Assembly (NCBI GenBank): GCA_031397815.1
Contig: JANNMJ010000201.1
Coordinates: 1-23,969 of the forward strand
DNA: 23,969 bases
From: JANNMJ01 sp031397815
Lineage (GTDB): Bacteria > Bacteroidota > Bacteroidia > Cytophagales > Hymenobacteraceae
Direction: 5' to 3'
Position 1 is the stretch's first letter. Each line of letters opens with the position of its first letter. The position numbers and the translations under genes are program-made. Below, in pieces: positions 7,347 through 14,634 of the stretch. The notes under the pieces were generated by a model. The model did no database searches. It was not told where the DNA came from and worked only from the letters and a program-made list of their open reading frames with translations.

Positions 7347-7940
7347 TCAGAAAGCCATCCCCACCCGCAGCGTGGGTACTCCGAAAATCCGGAGTTCGGC
7401 GGGGTGGCCGGTGGCGGCGGGGTAATGCGTGGCGCGCAGGCGCATCCCCAAATCCCCGGTAAACCGGTGCTTCCGCCCAATGAAAAACTGGTAGCCGACC
7501 CCCAATTCGGGTTCGAGCTTGAGCTGCCGGGCGGCTTGCGCGCTCGGCGCATCATATTGGTAGTACGAGCCGCGCCCGTACACGCCCGCTTCGGCGTAAA
7601 GCCCGTTTGGGGCGTGCCCCGTGAAGTACCAACGCGCGGCGCCGCCCAGCTCGACGGCAAAATCGGTGTAACCGGAACTCGCGTTCGCGAAGCGACGGCG
7701 CCCGCCAAAGGCCCGGCCCGAAAGCGACAGATGCGACGACATCACCCGCTCATAACTCAGGCCGATGCCGAGGCCCGCCATCGCCACCCCCAACGGGAAC
7801 ACGCTCACGACGTGCCGCCGGATAGGGGCTGGCGGCGCGTCCGCTACGGTCTGAGCGTGGGCGCGCGCACTGCCAAGCGTAAGCGCCACGAATAATCCGA
7901 CGGCAATCGGTAGAGAAAGGAAGCGGGAAGAAGTCGGCAT
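7347..7940 (-). CDS. Small outer-membrane beta-barrel protein, unknown function
   Basis: The protein has 197 residues. Residues 1-30 form a signal peptide with a hydrophobic core (LPIAVGLFVALTLG) and a likely cleavage after SARAHAQ. The mature part is built of alternating polar/hydrophobic strands rich in Gly, Tyr and Phe: GLGIGLSYERVMSSHLSLSG, FAVELGGAARWYF, GLYAEAGVYGRGSYYQYD, LEPELGVGYQFFIG and FTGDLGMRLRATHY. It ends in RVGMAF, and the terminal Phe is the usual outer-membrane insertion signal. The size suggests an eight-stranded barrel of the OmpA-N/DUF3575 kind. I cannot name a family with certainty. Confidence 0.65.
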   Translation of the reverse strand: MPTSSRFLSLPIAVGLFVALTLGSARAHAQTVADAPPAPIRRHVVSVFPLGVAMAGLGIGLSYERVMSSHLSLSGRAFGGRRRFANASSGYTDFAVELGGAARWYFTGHAPNGLYAEAGVYGRGSYYQYDAPSAQAARQLKLEPELGVGYQFFIGRKHRFTGDLGMRLRATHYPAATGHPAELRIFGVPTLRVGMAF

Positions 7941-8050
7941 CGGAAGGCGGAAAAAGAAGATTAAATCTGACCGCCAGAGAAGCGTTGGCCGCGCCCGGTT
8001 GCTTGCCCGTCCGACTACCTTTTCAATCCCCTTTCAGTAGAAATCAGGCC

Positions 8051-8093
8051 AAAAAAAACCGTCCGCCCGGCGGGTAGCCAGACGGACGGTTTT
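8051..8093 (-). terminator. Rho-independent terminator after sod
   Basis: An 11-bp stem, AAAACCGTCCG (8055-8065) with CGGACGGTTTT (8083-8093), encloses a 17-base loop. On the minus strand it is followed by eight U, as expected for termination of the dismutase transcript 36 bases after its stop. Confidence 0.85.
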
Positions 8094-8128
8094 AATTAGC
8101 TAGCGCGAAAGTGCCTTACAAAAGCGCC

Positions 8129-8737
8129 TTACGCGGCTTCCGCGTAGCGGCGGTTCACTTCATCCCAATTGATGACGTTCCAGAATGCGCCGATGTAATC
8201 TGGACGGCGGTTCTGATACTTGAGGTAATACGCATGCTCCCACACATCGAGGCCGAGGACGGGCGTGCCGCCGCAGCTCTCGACTCCCATCATCAGAGGG
8301 TTGTCCTGATTGCCGGTCGAGCAGATGCGCAGACCGCCTTCGGTGCGGCACAGCCACGCCCAGCCAGAGCCGAAGCGCGTGGTAGCGGCTTTCGCGAATT
8401 CTTCCTTGAATTTATCGAACGAGCCGAATGCTTCGTCGATGGCTGAGGCGATGGCGCCCGTTGGCGCACCGCCGCCATTCGGACCGAGGATGGTCCAGAA
8501 AAGCGAATGGTTCCAGTGGCCACCGCCGTTGTTGCGGACGGCAGGCGGCAGCGCTCCGCCGATTTTCACGATTTCGTCGAGCGATTTGCCCTCTAGCTCG
8601 GTCCCCGCGACGGCGGCGTTGAGGTTCGTGACGTACGCCTGATGGTGCTTGCCGTGATGGATTTCCATCGTCTGCCGGTCGATATGCGGCTCCAGCGCGT
8701 CGGGGGAGTAGGGGAGGGCGGGGAGTTCGAAGGCCAT
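8129..8737 (-). CDS. sodA: Superoxide dismutase, Fe/Mn family (Mn-type residues)
   Basis: The protein has 202 residues. The ATG at 8737 gives the classical start MAFELPALPYSPDALEPHID; the frame stays open further upstream but without homology. Metal ligands by family alignment are His27 (EIHHGKHH), His77 (HWNHSLFW), Asp164 and His168 (DVWEHAYYLKYQNRRPDY). The active-site glutamine sits in the C-terminal half (Gln144 in STGNQDNP) with Gly at the paired N-terminal position, which is the Mn-SOD arrangement, although His-Trp at 74-75 is also found in iron forms. No signal peptide, so cytoplasmic; it converts superoxide to peroxide and oxygen. It is a single-gene unit with its own terminator. Confidence 0.95.
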   Translation of the reverse strand: MAFELPALPYSPDALEPHIDRQTMEIHHGKHHQAYVTNLNAAVAGTELEGKSLDEIVKIGGALPPAVRNNGGGHWNHSLFWTILGPNGGGAPTGAIASAIDEAFGSFDKFKEEFAKAATTRFGSGWAWLCRTEGGLRICSTGNQDNPLMMGVESCGGTPVLGLDVWEHAYYLKYQNRRPDYIGAFWNVINWDEVNRRYAEAA

Positions 8738-8865
8738 GGTTATGGGTTGAGTTGAAGTTGGTTCTGAATTGAACGTTACAATCTTACGCGAAACCGCCCG
8801 ATTCGGGTGAAGTTTTCCGTCGAGTTTCGGCGGCTCTTCGTCGGAAGTCCGTCCGGAACTGCGCC

Positions 8866-9306
8866 TTACTTCTCGCGTTTCGCCTGAAAAAAAGCTCGCA
8901 TCAGCGCCCCGCACTCCTCGCCGAGGACGCCGCTCACCACTTTCGTGCGTGGGTGCAACAGCCCCGGCTGAAACTTGTGCAGCCCGCGCTTCTCGTCGGC
9001 TACGCCATACACCACCCGCGCCACCTGCGCCCAATGGAGCGCTCCGGCGCACATCGGGCACGGCTCGACGGTGCAGTATAGCGTGGCGTTGTGCAGGTAT
9101 TTATTCCCGACCGAGTTGGCCGCCGCTGTCAGGGCCAGCATTTCGGCGTGGGCGGTTACGTCGCGCAGCCGCTCGGTTTGGTTGCGCCCGCGCCCCAACA
9201 AACGGCCATCGAGGACCACCACCGCGCCAATCGGGATTTCGCCTTCTTCCCCCGCCTGAGCCGCTTCCGCCAGCGCAAGGCGCATCCAACGCTGGTCAGC
9301 ATCCAT
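8866..9306 (-). CDS. tadA: tRNA adenosine(34) deaminase TadA
   Basis: The protein has 146 residues. It belongs to the cytidine/deoxycytidylate deaminase fold, with the zinc site HAEM (His53, catalytic Glu55) and PCPMCAGAL (Cys83, Cys86). Features typical of TadA are IPIGAVVV (24-31), GRGRNQTE (38-45) and the ARVVYGVADEKRG block (96-108). The enzyme converts A34 to inosine in tRNA-Arg(ACG). I used the ATG at 9306, which lies just before the first helix; the frame is open upstream but that part is low-complexity and overlaps the divergent gene. Related deaminases such as guanine deaminase are possible but the motif set favours TadA. Confidence 0.9.
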   Translation of the reverse strand: MDADQRWMRLALAEAAQAGEEGEIPIGAVVVLDGRLLGRGRNQTERLRDVTAHAEMLALTAAANSVGNKYLHNATLYCTVEPCPMCAGALHWAQVARVVYGVADEKRGLHKFQPGLLHPRTKVVSGVLGEECGALMRAFFQAKREK

Positions 9307-9546
9307 AATGAAAAAATAACAAGGGAGTTGAGCCGGAAAGCGAAGAGCGGCCACTCGTCCGCCGCGTTCGTCGGCTGCAAATTTCTGTCGAAAACGCTCG
9401 CCGGGCCTTTCCGCTCCGCGTGTTCTGTCATCAGCACATATGCTTTCGGCCAACCTTGGCGGTTTTGCTGCGTTATTTTTTGCAGAGTCGATTGTTCCAG
9501 TCGATTCAATTTCTCTCTCACTTACCTTATTTCCTTCCTCATTCCC
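9307..9546. other. Divergent intergenic region between tadA and the small disordered-protein gene
   Basis: No gene is seen in these 240 bases. On the plus strand TTG at 9456-9458 and TTATTTTTTG at 9473-9482 could be a promoter for the gene at 9547, though the spacing of 15 and the one-base-longer T run are imperfect. On the minus strand an AT-rich stretch sits directly before tadA. Confidence 0.3.
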
Positions 9547-9849
9547 ATGGCAACCAACCCAAACAGCAACCCCGAGCAAGACGCCTCGGCCCGCAACTCC
9601 ACCGACCCGAATCAAACCCCGAAAAAACCGCAAACCGACCAGCCCGCCAACCAGCCAGCCGACGGTGACCAAGCCGCTTCCGGTGCCGGTAGCGGTTACG
9701 GCGGTTCCACTGCCGGTAAAGCCTCTTCCGCCGGAGACCACGAATCCAACTACAGCGGCATGAAAGGCGCCGGTTCGATGAGCGGCACCAAATCCACCGC
9801 CCGCAACGGAGATTCCACCGACGGCAACGCCACCGGCCAGCCGATGTAG
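9547..9849 (+). CDS. Small low-complexity, disordered hydrophilic protein
   Basis: The protein has 100 residues from an ATG at 9547. It has no hydrophobic segment and is made almost wholly of Asn, Gln, Ser, Thr, Gly, Ala, Pro, Asp and Lys. The first half is NPNSNPEQ-like with repeated QP/PADQ units and the second half is Gly/Ser-rich (GSGYGGSTAGK, KGAGSMSGTKS). The codon pattern matches the neighbours, an AT-rich leader precedes it and a strong terminator follows 60 bases later, so it is likely a real gene. The composition resembles hydrophilin-like or stress-linked disordered proteins, but I recognise no family. Confidence 0.6.
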   Translation: MATNPNSNPEQDASARNSTDPNQTPKKPQTDQPANQPADGDQAASGAGSGYGGSTAGKASSAGDHESNYSGMKGAGSMSGTKSTARNGDSTDGNATGQPM

Positions 9850-9910
9850 CAGCCGGAAGGTGGTAGGCGCTGCCTATTTCCTCAGCCTGTCAACTCAGGA
9901 AAGAATAATA

Positions 9911-9957
9911 AAAAGTCTGCTTTGGAAGCTCATTTTAGGCTTCCGAAGCAGACCTTT
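9911..9957. terminator. Bidirectional intrinsic terminator
   Basis: The arms AAAAGTCTGCTTTGGAAGC (9911-9929) and GGCTTCCGAAGCAGACC followed by TTTT form a stem of about 15 bp with a short AT-rich loop. It has A on the left and T on the right and lies between two convergent genes, so it can end transcripts of both the disordered-protein gene and proC. Confidence 0.88.
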
Positions 9958-9995
9958 TATTGTCAATAATCGACCACCGGCCGTTTTTATTCCAG

Positions 9996-10796
9996 CTATT
10001 TTCCCAGCGCCTCAGCTCTATCGCGGGCGGCCACCGCGCCGCTCATTAAGGCTTCGCGCAACGAACCGGCTTCGAAGGCGCGCAGTGCGGCTTCCGTGGT
10101 GCCGCCTTTTGAGGCCACTTTCCCAATCCAGTCTTCGCACGAAAGGCCAGCTTGGGAGTACAGCTCCACGGCGCCCCGGAACGTCTGCCCGACTAACAAT
10201 TCCGCTTCTGCGGGGGAAAAACCGAGCTGGCCGGCCGCCGCAATCAGCGCTTCCATGCAGTAATACACGTAGGCCGGACCGCTGCCGGAAATGGCGGTTG
10301 CGGCGTCGATGGCTGATTCCTGTTCCACGTAAACCGTCTTGCCAGTGGTGCTGAGCAGGTTTTGCACTTGCACCAACTCCGCCCGCGTTACTTCATCGGT
10401 GGAGGTAAAGGCCGTCATGCCCATCCCAATCTGGGCGGGGAGATTCGGCATCGCCCGAATCACCTTCGCCACGCCGAGCGCCTGCCGAATGGTGGCAATC
10501 TTGACGCCCGCCATAATGCTGATGACCACTTGGCGCGGCTCAATCCACGGCGCCAGCGTGGCGAAAAGCGCCGCCGAATCCTGCGGCTTTACGGCCACAA
10601 TCACAATATCGGCGCCGGGGACACACTGCGCGGGGTCGGTCCAGACGGTGCCCAGCTCTTGGGCTGCCAACGTCTCGGCGCGGCCCTCGGAGCGGACCAA
10701 AAGCCGCAAGTCGAGGCGGCTCGTTACGTGGGAGCGCACGAAGGAGCGGGCGTACGTGAGGCCCATATTCCCGGCCCCAATCAACAGAATTTTCAC
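9996..10796 (-). CDS. proC: Pyrroline-5-carboxylate reductase
   Basis: The protein has 266 residues, the normal length. I chose the GTG at 10796 because it starts directly at the Rossmann strand (VKILLIGAGNMG, 1-12); an ATG at 10922 would add 42 unrelated residues and run into the divergent gene. The NADPH loop is GAGNMG (7-12) and AVKPQ (68-72) ends strand 4. RAMPNLPAQIGMG (114-126), SGSGPAYVYYCMEAL (170-184) and SKGGTTEAAL (229-238) are the ProC dimer and active-site motifs. It reduces 1-pyrroline-5-carboxylate to L-proline in the cytoplasm. It converges with the disordered-protein gene and shares its terminator. Confidence 0.95.
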   Translation of the reverse strand: MKILLIGAGNMGLTYARSFVRSHVTSRLDLRLLVRSEGRAETLAAQELGTVWTDPAQCVPGADIVIVAVKPQDSAALFATLAPWIEPRQVVISIMAGVKIATIRQALGVAKVIRAMPNLPAQIGMGMTAFTSTDEVTRAELVQVQNLLSTTGKTVYVEQESAIDAATAISGSGPAYVYYCMEALIAAAGQLGFSPAEAELLVGQTFRGAVELYSQAGLSCEDWIGKVASKGGTTEAALRAFEAGSLREALMSGAVAARDRAEALGK

Positions 10797-10954
10797 GGTG
10801 CGCGTTTGGTTAGTCGAGTAGATGACCGCTTTTGACGGCTGGTTCGATAGCAATCCGGCCGCAAGTTGGGGCCGAACCCGGCGGTCGGCCCGAATCCGGT
10901 GCCCTGCTGCCGACCTTTGCACTTCCCAACCGCATCCCGCTAATCCCCCCTCCC

Positions 10955-12532
10955 TTGTCGCCCGTTCCGCAGGAATTTGAGCTTGCCCTGGCTCCCGAAA
11001 TCGCTTACGATGAAGTCGCGTGTGAGCGCGCCCTACTCGCGCATGTTGGTCTGCAGCCTGGCGAGGCCGATTATGTCCACGTTTTGCGGCGCTCGCTCGA
11101 TGCGCGGGGCGGGAAAGTGGTGGTGCGGATTCGGGCCGTGGTGTATATCGACCCGGTGCCGCCGGGCGTCGCGTATGCGCCTATCGCGTTCCGGCCGGTG
11201 CCCACCGATGCGCGGCGCGTGCTGATTGTCGGGGCCGGACCAGCGGGGCTGTTTGCGGCGCTGCGCTGCCTGGAGTTGGGCGCCCGGCCCATCGTGCTGG
11301 AGCGCGGCAAGGACGTGCGCGCCCGTCGGCGCGATTTGGCGGCGCTCACCAAGCAGCACGTCGTCGACCCGGATTCCAATTATTGCTTCGGCGAAGGCGG
11401 CGCCGGGACGTATTCCGACGGTAAGCTCTACACGCGCTCCAACAAGCGCGGCGATGTGATGCGGATTCTGCGGCTGCTCGTGCAGCACGGCGCGCCGTCG
11501 GAAATCCTCATCGAGGCGCACCCGCACATCGGCACTAATAAGCTGCCGCCGCTCATCGCGGCCATCCGCGAAACCATCCGCACGAACGGCGGCGAAGTCC
11601 ATTTTGGGCAGCGCGTGACCGAATTGGTGCGTTCCGCGAACCGCTTGCAAGCCGTCCGGACGCAAACCGGCGAGGAGTTCGCCGCCGATGCGTTCATCCT
11701 CGCTACCGGCCATTCCGCCCGCGACATTTATGAGCTACTCCCCGCCGCTGGGTTGTTGGTAGAGGCCAAACCGTTTGCGTTAGGCGTGCGCGCCGAGCAT
11801 CCGCAGGCGCTCATCGACACGTCGCAGTACCACGGACGGGGGCGCGGGGAGTGGCTACCCGCGGCGAGTTATGCGCTCGTACATCAAACGCATCAAGGCG
11901 GCCGACAGCGCGGGGTTTTCTCGTTTTGTATGTGCCCCGGCGGGTATATCGTCCCGGCCGCGACGGCACCCGGCGAGGTGGTGGTGAACGGGATGAGCCC
12001 GAGCCGCCGCGATTCGCGCTTCGCGAATTCGGGCATCGTCGTGGCCGTCGAACCCGATGATATTCCGGTGGAATTACGGCGCCAATATGGCCCGTTGGCG
12101 GGTTTGCGCTGGCAGCAGCAAATTGAGCAAGCCGCGTGTGCCGCCGCTGGCAACACCCAAGCCGCGCCCGCCCAGCTTCTGCCGGATTTCCTGAAAAAGC
12201 GCGTTTCCGCTGAATTGGTCGATACGTCGTATCAGCCCGGCCTCACCAGTGTCGATCTGCATCAGGTGTTGCCTTCGGAGCTGGCGGCGCGTTTGAGCGA
12301 GGGCTTTGCGGCATTCGGACAAAAAATCCGCGGCTACGTCGGCGAGAGCGCGCAGATTATTGGGGTCGAAAGCCGGACATCATCGCCCGTCCGCATCCCG
12401 CGCGACCGTGACACGTTGCAGCATCCGCAAGCTGCTAACCTGTTCCCGTGCGGCGAAGGCGCGGGTTACGCCGGTGGCATTGTCTCGGCGGCTATGGACG
12501 GCGAGCGGTGCGCGGAAGCGGCGCTGGTTTAG
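10955..12532 (+). CDS. FAD-dependent dehydrogenase, COG2509 type
   Basis: The protein has 525 residues if read from the TTG at 10955, or 566 from a TTG at 10832; no ATG fits. I prefer 10955 since homology-like sequence (EFELALAPEIAYDE) begins just after it and GACCTTTG at 10912-10919 could be its promoter. An N-terminal ferredoxin-like domain (about 5-75) resembles that of COG2509 proteins. The dinucleotide loop VGAGPAG lies at 92-98, the conserved FGEGGAGTYSDGKL at 145-158 and the second flavin motif PCGEGAGYAGG near 501-511. The family is soluble and of unknown substrate; relatives include geranylgeranyl-reductase-like and HI0933-like flavoproteins. Confidence 0.85.
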   Translation: MSPVPQEFELALAPEIAYDEVACERALLAHVGLQPGEADYVHVLRRSLDARGGKVVVRIRAVVYIDPVPPGVAYAPIAFRPVPTDARRVLIVGAGPAGLFAALRCLELGARPIVLERGKDVRARRRDLAALTKQHVVDPDSNYCFGEGGAGTYSDGKLYTRSNKRGDVMRILRLLVQHGAPSEILIEAHPHIGTNKLPPLIAAIRETIRTNGGEVHFGQRVTELVRSANRLQAVRTQTGEEFAADAFILATGHSARDIYELLPAAGLLVEAKPFALGVRAEHPQALIDTSQYHGRGRGEWLPAASYALVHQTHQGGRQRGVFSFCMCPGGYIVPAATAPGEVVVNGMSPSRRDSRFANSGIVVAVEPDDIPVELRRQYGPLAGLRWQQQIEQAACAAAGNTQAAPAQLLPDFLKKRVSAELVDTSYQPGLTSVDLHQVLPSELAARLSEGFAAFGQKIRGYVGESAQIIGVESRTSSPVRIPRDRDTLQHPQAANLFPCGEGAGYAGGIVSAAMDGERCAEAALV

Positions 12533-12561
12533 CGGCGCATCAAAAGCGGTTAGTGGTTCGC

Positions 12562-12867
12562 TTACTGCGGCAGCAGGTTCTCGCTTTTCATCGCCTCAGC
12601 CTGATGCCGCACGGCCGAACGCTCGCGCTCGTTTTGCACTTTGGAGGCTTGGGCCGAAAAGTCGTCTACCATTTTCACCCCGTCGAGGGTGCGTTCCATC
12701 ATTTTATGATCGGAAGTGGTCATCGAGACCAGCTCGGCGGCTTCGCGCTCGTACTCGTGTTTGGCGGCAAGGTCGCGTTCGCGGGCGGTGTTGCAGGCGC
12801 CTGTGCTGAAGAGGAGGACGGCCAAGCCCAGCGTGGGCAGGCTCATCCGGGTGAGATTGGTTTTCAT
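12562..12867 (-). CDS. Small lipoprotein with helical domain, unknown function
   Basis: The protein has 101 residues. The N-terminus is a lipoprotein signal: positive residues (MKTNLTR), a hydrophobic core (LPTLGLAVLLFSTG) and the lipobox ending at Cys25. Asn follows the Cys. The mature 76 residues are strongly charged and helical, with heptad-like spacing (AAKHEYEREAAELVSM, then DDFSAQASKVQNERERSAVRHQAEAM), so a coiled coil is likely. No Pfam family is recognised. It converges with the FAD-dehydrogenase gene with 29 bases between stops. Confidence 0.65.
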   Translation of the reverse strand: MKTNLTRMSLPTLGLAVLLFSTGACNTARERDLAAKHEYEREAAELVSMTTSDHKMMERTLDGVKMVDDFSAQASKVQNERERSAVRHQAEAMKSENLLPQ

Positions 12868-12981
12868 GGCTTCAGGAAGGAAGAGGGGAGGAGAGTGCGG
12901 CCGGTTTGCCCCGATTGAGCGCCCCTGACGTGCCCTTGCTTACGGGCTTCGGCCGGTCTGCGTTACGGCAACGTCTGGCTG

Positions 12982-12989
12982 TAGCTTTG
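12982..12989 (+). promoter_or_regulatory. -7 element candidate for the yggS-like gene
   Basis: TAGCTTTG fully matches TAnnTTTG and lies 78 bases before the ATG at 13068. No TTG is seen at the usual distance upstream, so this is half of a promoter at best. Confidence 0.3.
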
Positions 12990-13067
12990 CGAGCTTCCCG
13001 GCCGCAGCGCGTTTTGCCCGGCCGGTTCTGCTTTCTGACCGAATCTCACGGAATCTCACCGAGTCTT

Positions 13068-13748
13068 ATGGCCATCGACATTGCGCGCAACGTCCAGCAT
13101 TTTCAGCAACGCCTGAGCGGCACCGAATGCCGGTTGGTCGCGGTCTCGAAAACCTACCCGATTGCCGCTATTCAGAAGGCCTACGACGCCGGGGCGCGCC
13201 TTTTCGGCGAAAACCGCGCGCAGGAATTGGCCGAAAAAGCCGCCGCTCTGCCGCCGGATATCGAGTGGCACCTGCTCGGCCAGTTGCAGACGAACAAAGT
13301 CAAGCTCGTGGCGCCGTGGGTGCACGTCGTGGAGTCAATCGATAGCCTGAAACTACTCTTGACGCTGGAGCGCCACGCCGCGCAGCACCATCGCCGGATT
13401 GCGGGTCTGCTTCAGTTTCATATCGGCGAAGAAGAAACGAAGACGGGCTTGTCGTGGGAAGACGCCGTTGCGCTCATCGAAAGCCCTGAGTTCGGGCTGT
13501 TGCAGCACGTCCACATCACGGGCGTGATGGGCATCGCTTCCAACACCGACGATAAAGCTCAAATCCAGCGCGAGTTTCAGCAGCTCCACGACCACTTCCT
13601 CGACCTAAAAAACCAGTACTTCACCGACGACGACGCCTTCCGCGAAATCTCGATGGGAATGAGTCAGGATTGGCCGCTCGCCGTCAGCGCGGGCAGTACA
13701 CTGATTCGGGTAGGGTCGGCCATTTTCGGCGCCCGGAGCTACAACTAG
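13068..13748 (+). CDS. yggS: YggS family pyridoxal-phosphate homeostasis protein
   Basis: The protein has 226 residues, typical for YggS/PLPBP. The ATG at 13068 gives MAIDIARNVQHFQQRL, the usual first helix; the open frame upstream is not like the family. PLP-binding Lys is K28 in LVAVSKTYP. Further motifs are FGENRAQEL (46-54), WHLLGQLQTNK, ITGVMGIASNTDD, SMGMSQDWPLAVSAGSTLIRVGSAIFG at the C-terminus, where the PLP phosphate is held. It is a one-domain TIM barrel without enzymatic activity that buffers PLP in the cytoplasm. Conserved as a single gene; no operon partner is evident. Confidence 0.93.
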   Translation: MAIDIARNVQHFQQRLSGTECRLVAVSKTYPIAAIQKAYDAGARLFGENRAQELAEKAAALPPDIEWHLLGQLQTNKVKLVAPWVHVVESIDSLKLLLTLERHAAQHHRRIAGLLQFHIGEEETKTGLSWEDAVALIESPEFGLLQHVHITGVMGIASNTDDKAQIQREFQQLHDHFLDLKNQYFTDDDAFREISMGMSQDWPLAVSAGSTLIRVGSAIFGARSYN

Positions 13749-13788
13749 CGTAGTTTGTAGTTTCCTTGTCGATACCCATCCAGTAAGG

Positions 13789-13823
13789 CTCCCCTCTCCT
13801 TTGGAGAGGGGCCGGGGGTGAGG
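13789..13823 (+). repeat. 35-bp palindromic repeat, copy 1
   Basis: The reverse complement of this segment is identical over all 35 bases to 21658-21692. It forms a hairpin CCCCTCTCC-TTT-GGAGAGGGG followed by GCCGGGGGTGAGG. It begins 40 bases after the yggS stop and may also act as a transcript end, although no U-run follows. Confidence 0.8.
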
Positions 13824-13869
13824 ATTCGCGCTCGACCTCACTACGACGACAAAAAATCAATCAACTTCA

Positions 13870-14268
13870 ATGACTTCCTTTACTACCACCATCCGATTGG
13901 CGGCGGTGCTTGGCGCCGTCGGCGTGGGTCTGGGTGCGTTTGGCGCCCACGGTTTGGCGCCCCGTCTGGCGGCGCTGGGGCACGTCGCGACGTGGGAAAC
14001 TGCCGCCCGATACCACCTGCTGCACGCCGTGGTGCTGCTCGTGATTGGGGTTTGGCAGCAGCAGCGCTCTAACCAGCCCAACCTAAGCCGTGCGGTTTGG
14101 TGCTTCGCGCTCGGCATCGGGTTTTTCAGCGGCTCGCTTTACGCGCTGAGCCTGACCGGCGCGCGGTGGCTCGGGCCGGTTACGCCCATCGGCGGGGTGC
14201 TGTTCATCATCGGGTGGCTTTTACTGGCCCGCGCCGCCACCGCCACACCCACTGACCCCGCCGCCTGA
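13870..14268 (+). CDS. DUF423 family membrane protein
   Basis: The protein has 132 residues with four hydrophobic segments: about 8-28, 48-63 (LLHAVVLLVIGVW), 76-95 and 100-121. The DUF423 pattern is evident at the start, LGAVGVGLGAFGAHGL (14-29), then WETAARYHLLHAV (42-54), FFSGSLYALSLTG (85-97) and GPVTPIGGVLFIIGWLLL (102-119). These are small inner-membrane proteins of unknown role (YgdD in E. coli). The start is the ATG at 13870, after an A-rich leader. Confidence 0.9.
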   Translation: MTSFTTTIRLAAVLGAVGVGLGAFGAHGLAPRLAALGHVATWETAARYHLLHAVVLLVIGVWQQQRSNQPNLSRAVWCFALGIGFFSGSLYALSLTGARWLGPVTPIGGVLFIIGWLLLARAATATPTDPAA

Positions 14269-14399
14269 CGGGCACCGACCACCCGCGCCGCCCGCGTGGG
14301 CGTCGAGATGGTCAGCAGAATCAGCAGCAGCAGCAAAGCCAGCAACAGCAGGCCCAGCGGACGCCGACTTCCGGTGAAATCGAACAGGGATTGACGCAT
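14139..14399 (-). CDS. Possible small single-pass membrane protein, antisense-overlapping
   Basis: An 86-residue reading frame opens on the minus strand from an ATG at 14399. It begins MRQSLFDFTGSRRP, followed by a run of about 17 hydrophobic residues made mostly of Leu (LGLLLLALLLLLILLTI) and then a basic, Ala-rich tail. The last 130 bases overlap the DUF423 gene on the other strand, which weakens the case, while the first half lies in otherwise empty DNA. No homologue is recognised. It may be shorter than drawn or not translated. Confidence 0.25.
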   Translation of the reverse strand: MRQSLFDFTGSRRPLGLLLLALLLLLILLTISTPTRAARVVGARQAAGSVGVAVAARASKSHPMMNSTPPMGVTGPSHRAPVRLSA

Positions 14400-14515
14400 A
14401 CAAAAAGCCTCCGGCACACGACCACCGCCGGCATCGTCACCGGCATCGTCAGCGAACGCAAAAGTGGCTTATCTGATTGCGGAGAGGGATAACATATCAA
14501 TGTGATTGCAAAAGC

Positions 14516-14556
14516 AAAAAAATGCCCCTATGACGATTGCTCGTCATGGGGGCATT
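14516..14556 (-). terminator. Rho-independent terminator after the DUF1573 gene
   Basis: The arms AATGCCCCTATGACGA (14521-14536) and TCGTCATGGGGGCATT (14541-14556) make a 16-bp stem, with one mismatch, around the loop TTGC. On the minus strand it runs straight into seven U. It lies about 80 bases after the DUF1573 stop. Confidence 0.88.
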
Positions 14557-14634
14557 TTGGTAATCCGGGGGAAGTTGAAAGTCAGGAAGTTGAGGCAGAG
14601 CCTATAGCTCACTGACCGACTGCCGACGGGAAGA

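Noticed and set aside
8738..9061. N-terminal extension of the superoxide dismutase
   Set aside because: The dismutase family starts at MAFELPALPYSP; the extension overlaps tadA and has no signal-peptide or domain character.
14320..14354. AGC/CAG triplet-rich tract as a microsatellite or regulatory array
   Set aside because: The tract is short and irregular; in this GC-rich genome it can arise from composition or the Leu/Gln codons of a possible reading frame.
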